In this document: in pieces, positions 1 to 9,007 of the stretch | How positions within the stretch are numbered: position 1 is the stretch's first letter | Layout: the number at the start of each line of letters is the position of its first letter | Assembly (NCBI GenBank): GCA_036676235.1 | Contig: JAKFDI010000021.1 | Coordinates: 1-64,000 of the forward strand | Origin: JAKFDI01 sp036676235 | Lineage (GTDB): Bacteria; Pseudomonadota; Gammaproteobacteria; Burkholderiales; Burkholderiaceae_C | DNA: 64,000 nt | Direction of reading: 5' to 3' | The notes under the pieces: model-generated | What the model was told of the DNA's origin: nothing | The model's input: only the letters and a program-made list of their open reading frames with translations | Database searches by the model: none | Position numbers and translations under genes: made by a program

Positions 1-58
1 TCTCGCGCAAGAGGTCCAAATCCTTGCCTTGAATCGCCGCCTTCGCCGGTGCCGCCAT
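1..58 (-). CDS. N-terminal fragment of an unidentified protein (runs off the window)
   Basis: An ATG on the minus strand at 56-58 is preceded by a strong AGGAGG ribosome-binding site. It opens a frame of 19 codons to the window edge, reading M-A-A-P-A-K-A-A-I-Q-G-K-D-L-D-L-L-R-E. It lies 60 bp downstream of dcd on the same strand. The fragment is too short to assign to a family. The start rests only on the good Shine-Dalgarno sequence and its position. Confidence 0.5.
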   Translation of the reverse strand, partial: MAAPAKAAIQGKDLDLLRE

Positions 59-118
59 CTGTTCCTCCTGCGCTACAGCAGGAGTACATCAAATCATTCT
101 TATTTTGTCTACACCCTC

Positions 119-688
119 TCAGGTCTTGGGCAGCGTGACGCCGCGCTGGCCCTGGTACTTGCCCCCGCGGTCCTTGTAGCTCGTCTCGCAGACCTCGTCG
201 CTCTCGAAGAACAGCACCTGGGCGCAGCCTTCACCCGCGTAGATCTTGGCCGGCAGCGGCGTGGTGTTGCTGAACTCCAGCGTCACGTAGCCCTCCCACT
301 CGGGCTCGAAAGGCGTGACATTGACGATGATTCCGCACCGGGCGTAGGTGCTCTTGCCCAGGCATATGGTCAGCACGTTGCGCGGGATGCGAAAGTACTC
401 CATCGTGCGCGCGAGCGCAAAGCTGTTGGGCGGGATGATGCAGACATCGGACTGGATGTCGACGAAGCTCTTCTCGTCGAAGTTCTTCGGGTCCACCACC
501 GTGCTGTAGATGTTGGTGAAGACCTTGAACTCGGGCGCGCAGCGGATGTCATACCCGTAGCTGCTAGTGCCGTAGCTCACGATGCGCTGGCCGTCGGGTG
601 ATTGCCGCACCTGGCCGGGCTCGAAGGGCTCGATCATGCCGTGCGCTTCGGCCATGCGGCGGATCCATTTGTCGCTCTTGATGCTCAT
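119..688 (-). CDS. dcd: dCTP deaminase
   Basis: Deaminates dCTP to dUTP, the main bacterial source of dUTP for dTMP synthesis; cytosolic homotrimer. The 189-residue length matches the family (about 190). The active-site segment GKSTYAR is at residues 111-117. The segment EWEGYVTLEF that follows carries the conserved glutamate at about residue 138, corresponding to the catalytic Ser/Arg/Glu set of E. coli Dcd. The C-terminal GGKYQGQRGVTLPK tail is also typical. It is the monofunctional deaminase; nothing suggests the bifunctional DCD-DUT form. The ATG follows a 100-bp gap shared with the divergent Mpo1-like gene, so the two probably have separate promoters there. Confidence 0.97.
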   Translation of the reverse strand: MSIKSDKWIRRMAEAHGMIEPFEPGQVRQSPDGQRIVSYGTSSYGYDIRCAPEFKVFTNIYSTVVDPKNFDEKSFVDIQSDVCIIPPNSFALARTMEYFRIPRNVLTICLGKSTYARCGIIVNVTPFEPEWEGYVTLEFSNTTPLPAKIYAGEGCAQVLFFESDEVCETSYKDRGGKYQGQRGVTLPKT

Positions 689-788
689 GGCGCGGGCCTG
701 CGAAAAGAGGCCGATTTTAGGGAAGCCGCGCAGTCGGCCCGCCGCTTGCTGTGCGACAGTTGTGTGTCAACCCCGATGGGAGAAACCC

Positions 789-1316
789 ATGCGCCAGGCC
801 ATCGACCTCCTCACCCAGTACGCCCAATACCACCGCGACCGGCGCAACATCACCACGCACCTGATCGGCGTGCCGATGATCGTGTTCGCGATCGGCGTGC
901 TGCTGGCGCGACCGAGCTTCGAGGTCGGCGGCCTCGCACTCACGCCCGCCTGGATCGCCTTCGCTGCAGCGGCCGTGTGGTGGCTGACGCGCGGCGATCT
1001 GATGCTCGGCGCCGCCGTGAGCCTCGCCACCGGCGTGCTGATCTGGCTGGCTCAGCCGCTGGCGGCCGGCGCCGTGGTGACCTGGCTCGCCTGGGGCATC
1101 GGCATCTTCGTGGTCGGCTGGATCATCCAGTTCGTCGGCCATTGGTACGAGGGCCGCAAGCCGGCTTTCGTGGACGACGTGACCGGCCTGCTGGTCGGCC
1201 CGATGTTCGTCACCGCCGAGATCCTGTTCGCGCTCGGCTGGAAGAAGCCGCTGCTGGAAGAAATCGAGCGCCGCGCCGGCCCGACCCACATTCGCAACAT
1301 GGCACACCCCGCTTAG
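789..1316 (+). CDS. Mpo1-like / DUF962 membrane protein
   Basis: A 175-residue membrane protein of the DUF962 (YGL010w/Mpo1-like) family. The start at 789 is chosen because the family signature begins there (MRQAIDLLTQYAQYHRDRRN), with GGGAGAAA just upstream. The family features visible are an N-terminal Y-x-x-x-H-R-x-x-x-N segment, four hydrophobic segments, and QFVGHWYEGRKPAF near residues 112-125, which holds the conserved His-containing loop. Yeast Mpo1 is a dioxygenase in fatty-acid alpha-oxidation; whether bacterial members do this is not established, so the role here is inference. Divergent from dcd and convergent with apbC across a repeat. Confidence 0.85.
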   Translation: MRQAIDLLTQYAQYHRDRRNITTHLIGVPMIVFAIGVLLARPSFEVGGLALTPAWIAFAAAAVWWLTRGDLMLGAAVSLATGVLIWLAQPLAAGAVVTWLAWGIGIFVVGWIIQFVGHWYEGRKPAFVDDVTGLLVGPMFVTAEILFALGWKKPLLEEIERRAGPTHIRNMAHPA

Positions 1317-1332
1317 GCTCGCTCGGGCATTG

Positions 1333-1370
1333 CTCCCTCTCCCGCCGGCGGGAGAGGGCTGGGGTGAGGG
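1333..1370. repeat. Intergenic palindromic repeat, family B (copy 1)
   Basis: The core is CCCTCTCCC / GGGAGAGGG around CGCCGGC, followed by CTGGGGTGAGGG. It lies between the converging 3' ends of the Mpo1-like gene and apbC. The same unit recurs, in paired inverted form, near 34.6 kb and 46.2 kb. It could form a hairpin at both transcript ends, but there is no T-tract. Confidence 0.8.
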
Positions 1371-1384
1371 TCTCCCGGCGCGCC

Positions 1385-2476
1385 TCAGGTGTTCTTCGAG
1401 ATCGTGATCGTTGGAAACTTCGACGAAAAATCCTTGGTGCGCTGCGCGATCTTCACCGCGAGTTGCCGCGCCACCGACTTGTACAGCGCGGCAATCTCCC
1501 CGTCGGGATCGCTCACCACGCTCGGTCGCCCGCTGTCGGCCTGCTCGCGGATCGACAGGTTCAGCGGCAACGCCCCGAGGTAATCCACCTCGTACTGCGC
1601 CGCCATCTTCTTGCCGCCGTCGGCGCCGAAGATGTGCTCCACATGGCCGCAGTTCTCGCATACGTGCACCGCCATGTTCTCGACGATGCCGAGGATGGGC
1701 ACACCCACCTTCTCGAACATCTTCAGGCCCTTCTTGGCATCCAGCAGCGCAATGTCCTGCGGCGTGGTCACGATCACCGCGCCGGTGAGCGGCACCTTCT
1801 GGCTGAGCGTGAGCTGGATGTCGCCGGTGCCCGGCGGCATGTCGACGATCAGGTAGTCGAGTTCGCGCCAGTTGGTCTGGCGCAGCAACTGGTCGAGCGC
1901 CTGCGTGGCCATCGGGCCGCGCCAGATCATGGCCTGGTCGGCATCGACGAGAAAGCCGATCGACATGACCTGCACGCCGTAGTTCTCCATCGGCTCCATC
2001 GTCTTGCCGTCGGCCGATTCGGGGCGGCCCTCGATGCCCATCATCATCGGCTGGCTGGGGCCGTAGATGTCGGCGTCGAGGATGCCCACGCTCGCGCCCT
2101 CGGCGGCCAGCGCCAGCGCCAGGTTCACGGCCGTGGTGCTCTTGCCCACGCCGCCCTTGCCCGAGGCCACCGCCACGATGTTCTTCACGCTCGGCAGCAA
2201 CTGCACGCCGCGTTGCACCGCGTGGGCGACGACCTTGGTCTGCAGTGACGCCTCCACCTTCTCGACGCCCGGCACCGTGCGCGCAGCGGCCACGAGCGCG
2301 GCCTTCAGCGCCGCGACCTGGCTCTTGGCCGGATAGCCGAGTTCGACCTCGAAGCTGACCGCGCCGCCTTCGACACGCAGGTTCTTCAACTGCTTGGTGG
2401 AGATGAAATCGACGCCGGTGTTGGGGTCGACGACGGTCTTCAGCGCATCGAGCAGCGCGGCTTCGGAGGGGGCCAT
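1385..2476 (-). CDS. apbC: Iron-sulfur cluster carrier protein ApbC/Mrp
   Basis: A P-loop NTPase of the Mrp/NBP35 family that carries [4Fe-4S] clusters to apo-proteins in the cytosol. Its 363 residues show the usual two parts. Residues 1-90 form the DUF59/MIP18-like domain. The deviant Walker A GKGGVGKST lies at 106-114, followed by DADIYGPSQP and the Walker B-like VDMPPGTGD. A CENCG motif near residue 275 gives the Cys-x-x-Cys that binds the bridging cluster between subunits. It is divergent from metG, with 128 bp between the start codons, an arrangement widespread in Burkholderiales. The start is the first ATG of the DUF59 domain. Confidence 0.96.
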   Translation of the reverse strand: MAPSEAALLDALKTVVDPNTGVDFISTKQLKNLRVEGGAVSFEVELGYPAKSQVAALKAALVAAARTVPGVEKVEASLQTKVVAHAVQRGVQLLPSVKNIVAVASGKGGVGKSTTAVNLALALAAEGASVGILDADIYGPSQPMMMGIEGRPESADGKTMEPMENYGVQVMSIGFLVDADQAMIWRGPMATQALDQLLRQTNWRELDYLIVDMPPGTGDIQLTLSQKVPLTGAVIVTTPQDIALLDAKKGLKMFEKVGVPILGIVENMAVHVCENCGHVEHIFGADGGKKMAAQYEVDYLGALPLNLSIREQADSGRPSVVSDPDGEIAALYKSVARQLAVKIAQRTKDFSSKFPTITISKNT

Positions 2477-2604
2477 GAGTGCAGCTTCGCCAAGGGAGAA
2501 AGGGGATCGGGCCAGTCTAGCCCAGGGGCCTTCGCCCCACGGCCATCGGGCCGTGCGAAATGGGACGCGGCCTAGAATTCACCTTTTCCGAAAGCCCTCG
2601 CCTG

Positions 2605-4647
2605 ATGCCGCGCAAGCTCTTCGTCACCACCGCCCTGCCCTACGCCAACGCGCCGTTTCACGTCGGGCACATGATGGAGTACATCCAGGCCGACATCTGG
2701 GTGCGTTTTCAGCGCATGCAGGGCCATGAGGTGCATTTCGTCGGCGCCGACGACGCCCACGGCGCGCCCATCATGATTGCCGCCGAGAAGGCCGGCAAGA
2801 CGCCGCAGCAGTTCGTGGCCGAGATCGCGGCGGGCCGCAAGCAGTACCTCGACGGCTTTCACATCGGCTTCGACAACTGGCATTCCACCGACGGCCCGGA
2901 GAACCATGCGCTCGCGCAGGAGATCTACCTCGCGCTGCGCAAGAACGAGCTGATTTCCACCAAGACCATCGAGCAGTTCTTCGACCCGGTGAAGTCGATG
3001 TTCCTGCCTGACCGCTACATCAAGGGCGAGTGCCCCAAGTGCGGCGCGAAAGACCAGTACGGCGACTCGTGCGAGGTCTGCGGTGCGGTCTATGCCCCCA
3101 CCGATCTGAAGAACCCGTACTCGACGCTCACCGGGGCCACACCCGTGCTCAAGAGCAGCGAGCACTACTTCTTCAAGCTCAGCGACCCGGCATGCCTGGA
3201 ATTCCTGAAGACGTGGACACACGAGCCCGGCCGCCTGCAGCCCGAGGTGCTCAACAAGATCAAGGAATGGTTCGAGGTCGATGAACTCGGCCACGGCGGC
3301 CTGTCGGACTGGGACATCAGCCGCGACGCGCCCTATTTCGGCATCGAGATCCCCGACGCGCCGGGCAAGTACTTCTACGTCTGGCTCGACGCGCCGATCG
3401 GCTACCTCGCTTCGCTGAAGAACTATTTCGACAAGACGGATCGCGATTTCGACGCCTTCATGGCCGATCCGTCGGTGGAGCAGATTCACTTCATCGGCAA
3501 GGACATCACCTATTTCCACACGCTGTTCTGGCCGGCGATGCTGAAGTTCAGCGGCCGCAAGACGCCCGACAGGGTGTTCGTGCACGGCTTCATCACCGTG
3601 AGCGGCGAGAAGATGAGCAAGAGCCGCGGCACGGGCATCTCGCCGCTCAAGTACCTCGAACTCGGCATGAACGCCGAGTGGCTGCGCTACTACATCGCCG
3701 CCAAGCTGAACGCGCGCAACGAGGACATCGACTTCAATCCCGATGACTTCGTCGCGCGCGTCAACAGCGACCTGGTGGGCAAGTACATCAACATCGCGAG
3801 CCGCGCGGCGGGCTTCATCGCCAAGCGCTTCGACGGTCATCTGTCGGCCGACGTGGGCGTGGAAGGCCGCGCACTGCTCGACGCCCTGCGCGGCGGCGGC
3901 GAGGCGATCGGGCGGCTCTACGAGGAGCGCGAGTTCGGCAAGGCGCTGCGCGACATCATGCTGCTGGCCGACCGCGTGAACGAGTACGTCGACCAGAACA
4001 AGCCGTGGGAGCTGGCCAAGCACGAGGACCGCAAGGCCGTGCTGCACGACGTGTGCACCGTCTGCATCGAAGCCTTCCGCGTGCTCACCGTCTACCTGAA
4101 GCCCGTGCTGCCGGCGCTGGCAGCGCAGGTCGAAGCCTTCCTGCAGATCGAGCCGCTGGCCTTCGACGACGCGCAGCGCGCACTCGGCGCCCACCGCATC
4201 GGCAGCTACCAGCACCTGATGCAGCGCGTCGACCCGAAAGTGCTGGACGCGCTGTTCGAGCCGCCGCAGATCGAGCTGCCGCCGCCGGGCGGGGAAGCGC
4301 TGGCGCCGGAAATCAAGATCGACGACTTCGCCAAGGTCGATCTGCGCATCGCGAAGATCGTCGACTGCGCAGCGGTCGCGGGCTCCGACAAGCTGCTGCG
4401 CCTCACGCTCGATGTCGGCGAGGCCACCACGCGCAATGTGTTCAGCGGGATCAAGTCGGCCTACCAGCCGGAAGACCTGATCGGCAAGTTCACCGTGATG
4501 GTGGCCAACCTCGCACCGCGCAAGATGAAGTTCGGCGTGAGCCAGGGCATGGTGCTCGCTGCCTCGCACGGCGACGAAAAGACGCACCCCGGGCTCTACA
4601 TCCTCGAACCCTGGCCGGGCGCGACGCCGGGCCTGCGGGTGCGTTGA
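2605..4647 (+). CDS. metG: Methionyl-tRNA synthetase
   Basis: Charges tRNA-Met with methionine. The start at 2605 is chosen because the family begins MPRKLFVTTALPYANAPFH; an upstream in-frame ATG at 2560 adds only unlike sequence. In the 680-residue product the class I signature HVGH is at 19-22. The zinc knuckle has cysteines at 143, 146, 156 and 159. The KMSKS loop is at 336-340. An anticodon-binding helical domain follows, and from about residue 569 there is a C-terminal OB-fold tRNA-binding domain (EIKIDDFAKVDLRIAKI), as in dimeric E. coli MetRS. All catalytic signatures are intact. Confidence 0.98.
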   Translation: MPRKLFVTTALPYANAPFHVGHMMEYIQADIWVRFQRMQGHEVHFVGADDAHGAPIMIAAEKAGKTPQQFVAEIAAGRKQYLDGFHIGFDNWHSTDGPENHALAQEIYLALRKNELISTKTIEQFFDPVKSMFLPDRYIKGECPKCGAKDQYGDSCEVCGAVYAPTDLKNPYSTLTGATPVLKSSEHYFFKLSDPACLEFLKTWTHEPGRLQPEVLNKIKEWFEVDELGHGGLSDWDISRDAPYFGIEIPDAPGKYFYVWLDAPIGYLASLKNYFDKTDRDFDAFMADPSVEQIHFIGKDITYFHTLFWPAMLKFSGRKTPDRVFVHGFITVSGEKMSKSRGTGISPLKYLELGMNAEWLRYYIAAKLNARNEDIDFNPDDFVARVNSDLVGKYINIASRAAGFIAKRFDGHLSADVGVEGRALLDALRGGGEAIGRLYEEREFGKALRDIMLLADRVNEYVDQNKPWELAKHEDRKAVLHDVCTVCIEAFRVLTVYLKPVLPALAAQVEAFLQIEPLAFDDAQRALGAHRIGSYQHLMQRVDPKVLDALFEPPQIELPPPGGEALAPEIKIDDFAKVDLRIAKIVDCAAVAGSDKLLRLTLDVGEATTRNVFSGIKSAYQPEDLIGKFTVMVANLAPRKMKFGVSQGMVLAASHGDEKTHPGLYILEPWPGATPGLRVR

Positions 4648-4793
4648 AGCTGCCGTGACGCCGCCGTGATGCCCAGCGCCGCCTTCAGCCCCCGGCGGCT
4701 CTCGCGGCGGCGCCGCTTCATCGCGCGCCTGCGCCACTGCGGACCTCCTTCGACACCGTGCATCGCCCCGCACGTTGTCCATCAGGAGGTTCC

Positions 4794-6470
4794 ATGCCCC
4801 TTCCCCAGCTCCATCCGTTCCGCCCACGCATCGTCGATGCGCTGAAGGACTACGACCGCCAGCGCTTCATCGCCGATCTCGGCGCCGGCCTCACCGTCGG
4901 CATCGTCGCGCTGCCGCTGGCCATGGCCTTCGCCATTGCCTCGGGCGTGAAGCCCGAGCAGGGCATCTTCACCGCCATCATCGGCGGCTTCATCGTCTCG
5001 GCGCTCGGCGGCTCGCAGGTGCAGATCGGCGGGCCGGCGGGCGCCTTCATCGTCATCGTCTACGGCATCGTGCAGCGCTATGGCCTCACGAACCTGCTGA
5101 TCTCGACCTTCTTCGCCGGCGTGCTGCTGGCAGCGTTGGGTGCGCTCAGGCTCGGCGCGCTGGTGCGCTACATCCCGGTCAGCATCGTCATCGGCTTCAC
5201 CAACGGCATCGCGGTGCTGATCGCGCTGTCGCAGGTGAAGGACCTGCTGGGCCTGCGCATAGCCTCGCTGCCGGCGGACTTCTTCACGCAGATCGGCGTG
5301 CTTGCGCGCCATCTGCACACGATCAACCCGACGGCGGTGACGATCGGGCTGGCCTGCCTCGCGATCGTCTGGGCCTGGCCCAAGCCACGCACGCTCTCGG
5401 TCGACGGCAGCGGCGAGCCGCGCTGGCGCCAATGGCTGACGCGAGTGCCGGGCACGGTCGTGGCACTCGCGCTCGCCACGCTGGCGACGGCACTGCTGCA
5501 TTTACCGGTGGACACCATCGGCTCGCGCTTCGGCGGCATTCCGCAAAGTCTGCCGAGCCTGGAACTGCCGCCCTTCAGCTGGCAGAGCGCGAAGCAGTTG
5601 CTGATCCCGACAGTCACCATCGCACTGCTGGGCGCCATCGAATCGCTGCTGTGCGCCCGCGTGGCCGACGGCGCCATCGAGGCGCCACGGCACGATCCGA
5701 ACCAGGAGCTGATGGCGCAGGGCCTGGCCAACATGGCCTCGCCGCTCGTCGGCGGGCTGCCGGTCACCGGCACCATCGCGCGCACCATGACCAATGTGCG
5801 CGCCGGCGCCGCCACACCGATCGCCGGCATCGTGCATGCGTTCACGCTGCTGCTCATCGTGCTCGTCGCGGCGCCGCTGGCGGTGCACGTGCCGCTCGCG
5901 GGGCTGGCCGGCATCCTGCTCTACATCGCCTGGAACATGGGCGAATGGCGCGAGTTCGCGCGGCTGCGGCATTTCAGCCTGCCCTATCGCACCATCCTGC
6001 TCGGCACCTTCGGGCTCACGGTCATCTTCGACCTCACCGTGGCGGTGCAGGCCGGGCTGATCCTCGCCTGCGTGTTCTTCATCTACCGCATGAGCACGCT
6101 GTTTCGCGTCGAGCCCGCAGCCGATGCGCCGACCGGCGTGCAGGTGTACCGCCTCTACGGCGCGCTGTTCTTCGGCGCCGTCGCCAAGCTGGAAGCCGTG
6201 GCCGATCGGTTGCCGCCGGGCACGCAGGCGGTGGTGCTGGAGATGCATCGTCTCGTGTCGATGGACAGCAGCGGCCTGGATGCGCTGGAGCAATTGCACC
6301 GCGCGCTGCAGCGCCAGCAGGTGCGGCTGCTCTTGTGCGACGTGAATGCCCAGCCGCTCGGCCTGTTGAAGCGCGCCGGCTTCGATGCCGTGCTGGGTGA
6401 AGACAACCTGTGGCCTGACCTGTCGCTGGCCGTGGCGGCGGCAGAAGCCGGCCTGCCCGCCAGCGCGTGA
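4794..6470 (+). CDS. SulP-family anion transporter with STAS domain
   Basis: Inner-membrane SulP/SLC26 transporter of 558 residues. The ATG at 4794 has the ribosome-binding site AGGAGG eight bases upstream; an earlier ATG at 4758 lacks one. Residues 20-440 are strongly hydrophobic, with the family's LTVGIVALPLAMAFAIASG and GPAGAFIVIVYGIV segments. From about residue 445 there is a cytosolic STAS domain with the anti-sigma-antagonist-like VVLEMHRLVSMDSSGLDAL. Substrates in the family include sulfate, bicarbonate and dicarboxylates; nothing here decides between them, and no carbonic anhydrase or sulfate gene is adjacent. It ends 12 bp from the convergent lipoprotein gene. Confidence 0.93.
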   Translation: MPLPQLHPFRPRIVDALKDYDRQRFIADLGAGLTVGIVALPLAMAFAIASGVKPEQGIFTAIIGGFIVSALGGSQVQIGGPAGAFIVIVYGIVQRYGLTNLLISTFFAGVLLAALGALRLGALVRYIPVSIVIGFTNGIAVLIALSQVKDLLGLRIASLPADFFTQIGVLARHLHTINPTAVTIGLACLAIVWAWPKPRTLSVDGSGEPRWRQWLTRVPGTVVALALATLATALLHLPVDTIGSRFGGIPQSLPSLELPPFSWQSAKQLLIPTVTIALLGAIESLLCARVADGAIEAPRHDPNQELMAQGLANMASPLVGGLPVTGTIARTMTNVRAGAATPIAGIVHAFTLLLIVLVAAPLAVHVPLAGLAGILLYIAWNMGEWREFARLRHFSLPYRTILLGTFGLTVIFDLTVAVQAGLILACVFFIYRMSTLFRVEPAADAPTGVQVYRLYGALFFGAVAKLEAVADRLPPGTQAVVLEMHRLVSMDSSGLDALEQLHRALQRQQVRLLLCDVNAQPLGLLKRAGFDAVLGEDNLWPDLSLAVAAAEAGLPASA

Positions 6471-6482
6471 ACGGCGTGCGGC

Positions 6483-6980
6483 CTACTTGCCGCCGGGGTA
6501 TTGCTCGCGCGGATCGATCGTCGATGCCGTGGACAGCACCTGCCCCTCCATATCGAAGGTGACCGAGAACACGCGCGGCTGCTGGTCTTCGAGGTAGCGC
6601 CAGTCCCACACTTCCTGGTTCTTCAGCACGAACACGTGCGTCGTCGCCGGCCGCCCGAGCCGGCGGCGCACTTCGGCCCGCTCCAGCCCCGGGCGGATGG
6701 TCTCGAAATCGGCCTGCTTGAGCACTTGGCGCAGCGCGCTCATCTTGCCGTCGGCGCCGATGGTGATCATGTAGTTCGTCTGTCCTTCGGGCTGCCGCGG
6801 GTACTCGAAGGTGCGCGAGCCGTCGTCCTCGGGGTAGATCGCCGCCGGCTCGCCGAAGCGCGCACGCACGTCGGCCTCGGTGGACACGCCTTCTTCCAGT
6901 TCGGCGATGCGCTGCTGGTCGCAGCCGGCGAACAGGGCAAACAGAGAAATCATCAGCAGCCACCTCCAGGATCGGCGCAT
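6483..6980 (-). CDS. BamE/SmpA-like outer-membrane lipoprotein
   Basis: A 165-residue predicted lipoprotein. The N-terminus is a basic, hydrophobic signal (MRRSWRWLLMISLFALF) ending in AGC, so Cys20 is the likely lipidated residue. The phenylalanine at position -3 of the lipobox is unusual. The mature part has two BamE-like segments: one around LEEGVSTEADVRARFGEPA and one around IRPGLERAEVRRRLGRPA. Each is of the K/R-G-x-T-x-x-x-V-x-x-x-x-G-x-P type. Bona fide BamE is shorter and has one such segment, so this is a relative and not necessarily the Bam complex subunit. It is divergent from the DUF3460 gene. Confidence 0.8.
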   Translation of the reverse strand: MRRSWRWLLMISLFALFAGCDQQRIAELEEGVSTEADVRARFGEPAAIYPEDDGSRTFEYPRQPEGQTNYMITIGADGKMSALRQVLKQADFETIRPGLERAEVRRRLGRPATTHVFVLKNQEVWDWRYLEDQQPRVFSVTFDMEGQVLSTASTIDPREQYPGGK

Positions 6981-7047
6981 GTCGGCCCCCGTAAAATTGG
7001 TCGGTTCACTTTAGCGTGCGGTCTGCAAGCCGCATGACACGATCACC

Positions 7048-7251
7048 ATGCCGCTCTTCTGGAAGCCCTACAAGTCCGACGTCACCCAGTTCATTGACGA
7101 ACTGAAGGCCAAGAACCCGAAGCTGGAGGAAGAACAGCGCGCAGGCCGCGCCCTGCTGTGGGACAAGCGCATCGACCGCGAGGCCCAGGCTGACTACCGC
7201 GAAGCCAAGGTGCCGCAAGAGGCCTACGTCTACTACACGCCCAAGCCCTGA
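7048..7251 (+). CDS. DUF3460 small protein
   Basis: A 67-residue basic/acidic protein beginning MPLFWKPYKSDVTQFIDELK and ending EAYVYYTPKP. It matches the betaproteobacterial DUF3460 family over its whole length. No membrane segment, cysteine or catalytic motif is visible and its function is unknown. It stands 31 bp before scpA on the same strand. The linkage DUF3460-scpA-pan genes is common in this order and suggests co-transcription. Confidence 0.85.
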   Translation: MPLFWKPYKSDVTQFIDELKAKNPKLEEEQRAGRALLWDKRIDREAQADYREAKVPQEAYVYYTPKP

Positions 7252-7282
7252 GAAGCCGCTCCGCCTCGCCGAGACCCCTGCC

Positions 7283-8149
7283 TTGAGCGACGACGACGCA
7301 CACGCCGCGGTGCTGCCCGACATGCCCACGCCCGCCGCGGCCGGCGAGGTTCTGCCCGACGTGGTCGACCGCGTGGCGATGGCGCGCCTCTACGGCGAGC
7401 CGCTGTTCACGCTGCCCACCGACCTCTACATCCCGCCCGATGCGCTGGAGGTGTTCCTCGAAGCCTTCGAGGGCCCGCTCGACCTGCTGCTGTATCTCAT
7501 CCGCCGGCAGAACTTCAACATCCTCGACATCCCGCTGGCCGACGTGACGCGCCAGTACCTCGCCTACGTCGAGCAGATCCGCAAGACCAACCTCGAACTC
7601 GCCAGCGAATACCTGCTGATGGCGGCGATGCTGATCGAGATCAAGTCGCGCATGCTGCTGCCGCCCAAGAAGACCGAGGACGGCAAGGAAGCGGAAGACC
7701 CGCGCGCCGAGCTGGTGCGCCGGCTGATCGAATACGAGCAGATCAAGCTGGCCGCCGCGCGGCTCGATGCGCTGCCCGTACTGGGCCGCGACTTCCTGCG
7801 CGCGCAGGTGACGATCGAGCAATCGCTCGCGCCGCGCTTCCCCGACGTGGCCGCCGACGAATTGCGCGCCGCCTGGGCCGACATCCTCGCGCGCGCCAAG
7901 CTCAACCAGCACCACACCATCTCACGCGAGCAGCTCTCGGTGCGCGAGCACATGAGCATCGTGCTGCGCCGCCTGCAGGGCCGGCGCTTCGTCGAGTTCG
8001 AGGAACTGTTCGACGTGACGCGCGGCACGCCGGTGCTGGTCGTCACCTTCATCGCCATGCTGGAACTGGCGCGCGAGCGCTTGCTCGAAGTCACCCAAGC
8101 CGAAGCCTTCGCGCCGATCTACGTGCGGCTGGCCTACCAGCCGGCCTGA
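7283..8149 (+). CDS. scpA: Segregation and condensation protein A
   Basis: Kleisin subunit of the Smc-ScpA-ScpB condensin complex, which compacts and segregates the chromosome. The product is 288 residues if the TTG at 7283 is used. The conserved kleisin N-domain starts near residue 57 with VFLEAFEGPLDLLLYLIRRQ and continues with helices around LELASEYLLMAAMLIEIKSRMLLP. The C-terminal winged-helix segment (RLQGRRFVEFEELF) is present. Internal ATGs at 7322 and 7378 are alternatives. The TTG is preferred because Burkholderiales ScpA proteins carry the VVDRVAMARLYGEPLF segment at some distance from the start. scpB is not in the window. Confidence 0.9.
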   Translation: MSDDDAHAAVLPDMPTPAAAGEVLPDVVDRVAMARLYGEPLFTLPTDLYIPPDALEVFLEAFEGPLDLLLYLIRRQNFNILDIPLADVTRQYLAYVEQIRKTNLELASEYLLMAAMLIEIKSRMLLPPKKTEDGKEAEDPRAELVRRLIEYEQIKLAAARLDALPVLGRDFLRAQVTIEQSLAPRFPDVAADELRAAWADILARAKLNQHHTISREQLSVREHMSIVLRRLQGRRFVEFEELFDVTRGTPVLVVTFIAMLELARERLLEVTQAEAFAPIYVRLAYQPA

Positions 8150-8198
8150 GCCATTTCACGGCGCCGAGACGGCGCCCTTGCTCGACACCGCCATCACC

Positions 8199-9005
8199 AT
8201 GACGGAACGCAAACCTCTCACCCTGACCCGCCTGCGCGAGATGCATGCACAGCGCGAGCCGATCTCCATGCTCACCTGCTACGACGCCACCTTCGCGCGC
8301 GTGCTCGACGACGCCGGTGTCGACTGCCTACTCGTTGGCGATTCGCTCGGCATGGTGCTGCAGGGCGAGGCCAGCACCCTGCCCGTCACGCTGGCCGACA
8401 TGGCCTATCACACGCGCTGCGTCGCGCGCGGCAACCGCAGCGCCTGGGTCATCGGCGACCTGCCCTTCGGCAGCTACCAGCGCTCGCGCGAACAGGCGAT
8501 GGCCAGCGCTGCCGCGCTCATGGCCGCCGGCGCGCACATGGTCAAGCTCGAAGGCGGCGGCTGGACCACCGAGACGGTGCGCTTTCTCGCCGAACGCGGC
8601 GTGCCGGTGTGCGCCCATCTCGGCCTCACGCCGCAATCGGTGCACGCGCTGGGCGGCTGGCGCGTGCAGGGCCGCGGCGACGAAGCGGCCGCCACGCTGA
8701 AACAGCACGCGCGCGAACTGGCCGATGCGGGCGCGGCCATGCTGGTGCTCGAACTCGTTCCCGCTGCACTCGCCAGCGAAGTGACCGAGGCTTTGCCCAT
8801 CCCGGTCATTGGCATCGGTGCCGGCAGCGGCTGTTCGGGCCAGGTACTGGTGCTGCACGACATGCTGGGCCTCGCACCGGGCAAGCCACCGCGCTTCGTG
8901 CGCGACTTCATGGAGGGCGCCGCGTCCATCGCCGACGCGGCCCGGCGCTATGTAGCGGACGTGAAGGCGCGCCGCTTCCCCGACGACGCCCAACACAGCC
9001 ACTGA
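8199..9005 (+). CDS. panB: 3-methyl-2-oxobutanoate hydroxymethyltransferase
   Basis: First committed step of pantothenate synthesis: transfers a hydroxymethyl group from methylene-tetrahydrofolate to alpha-ketoisovalerate, giving ketopantoate. The 268 residues match the family (about 265). Signatures seen are PISMLTCYDATFARVLDDAG, the metal/substrate segment DCLLVGDSLGMVLQG, HMVKLEGG, and C-terminal IPVIGIGAGSGCSGQVLVLHD. The start at 8199 (MTERKPLTL) is chosen over a TTG at 8178 because family members begin with this segment. panC follows after 2 bp, so the two are almost certainly translated from one message. Confidence 0.97.
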   Translation: MTERKPLTLTRLREMHAQREPISMLTCYDATFARVLDDAGVDCLLVGDSLGMVLQGEASTLPVTLADMAYHTRCVARGNRSAWVIGDLPFGSYQRSREQAMASAAALMAAGAHMVKLEGGGWTTETVRFLAERGVPVCAHLGLTPQSVHALGGWRVQGRGDEAAATLKQHARELADAGAAMLVLELVPAALASEVTEALPIPVIGIGAGSGCSGQVLVLHDMLGLAPGKPPRFVRDFMEGAASIADAARRYVADVKARRFPDDAQHSH

Positions 9006-9007
9006 CG

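Noticed and set aside
4648..4793. Possible small gene or RNA between metG and the SulP gene
   Set aside because: No ribosome-binding site with a sensible frame, no clear hairpin with T-run, and no recognised RNA motif; only the SulP ribosome-binding site at the end is supported.
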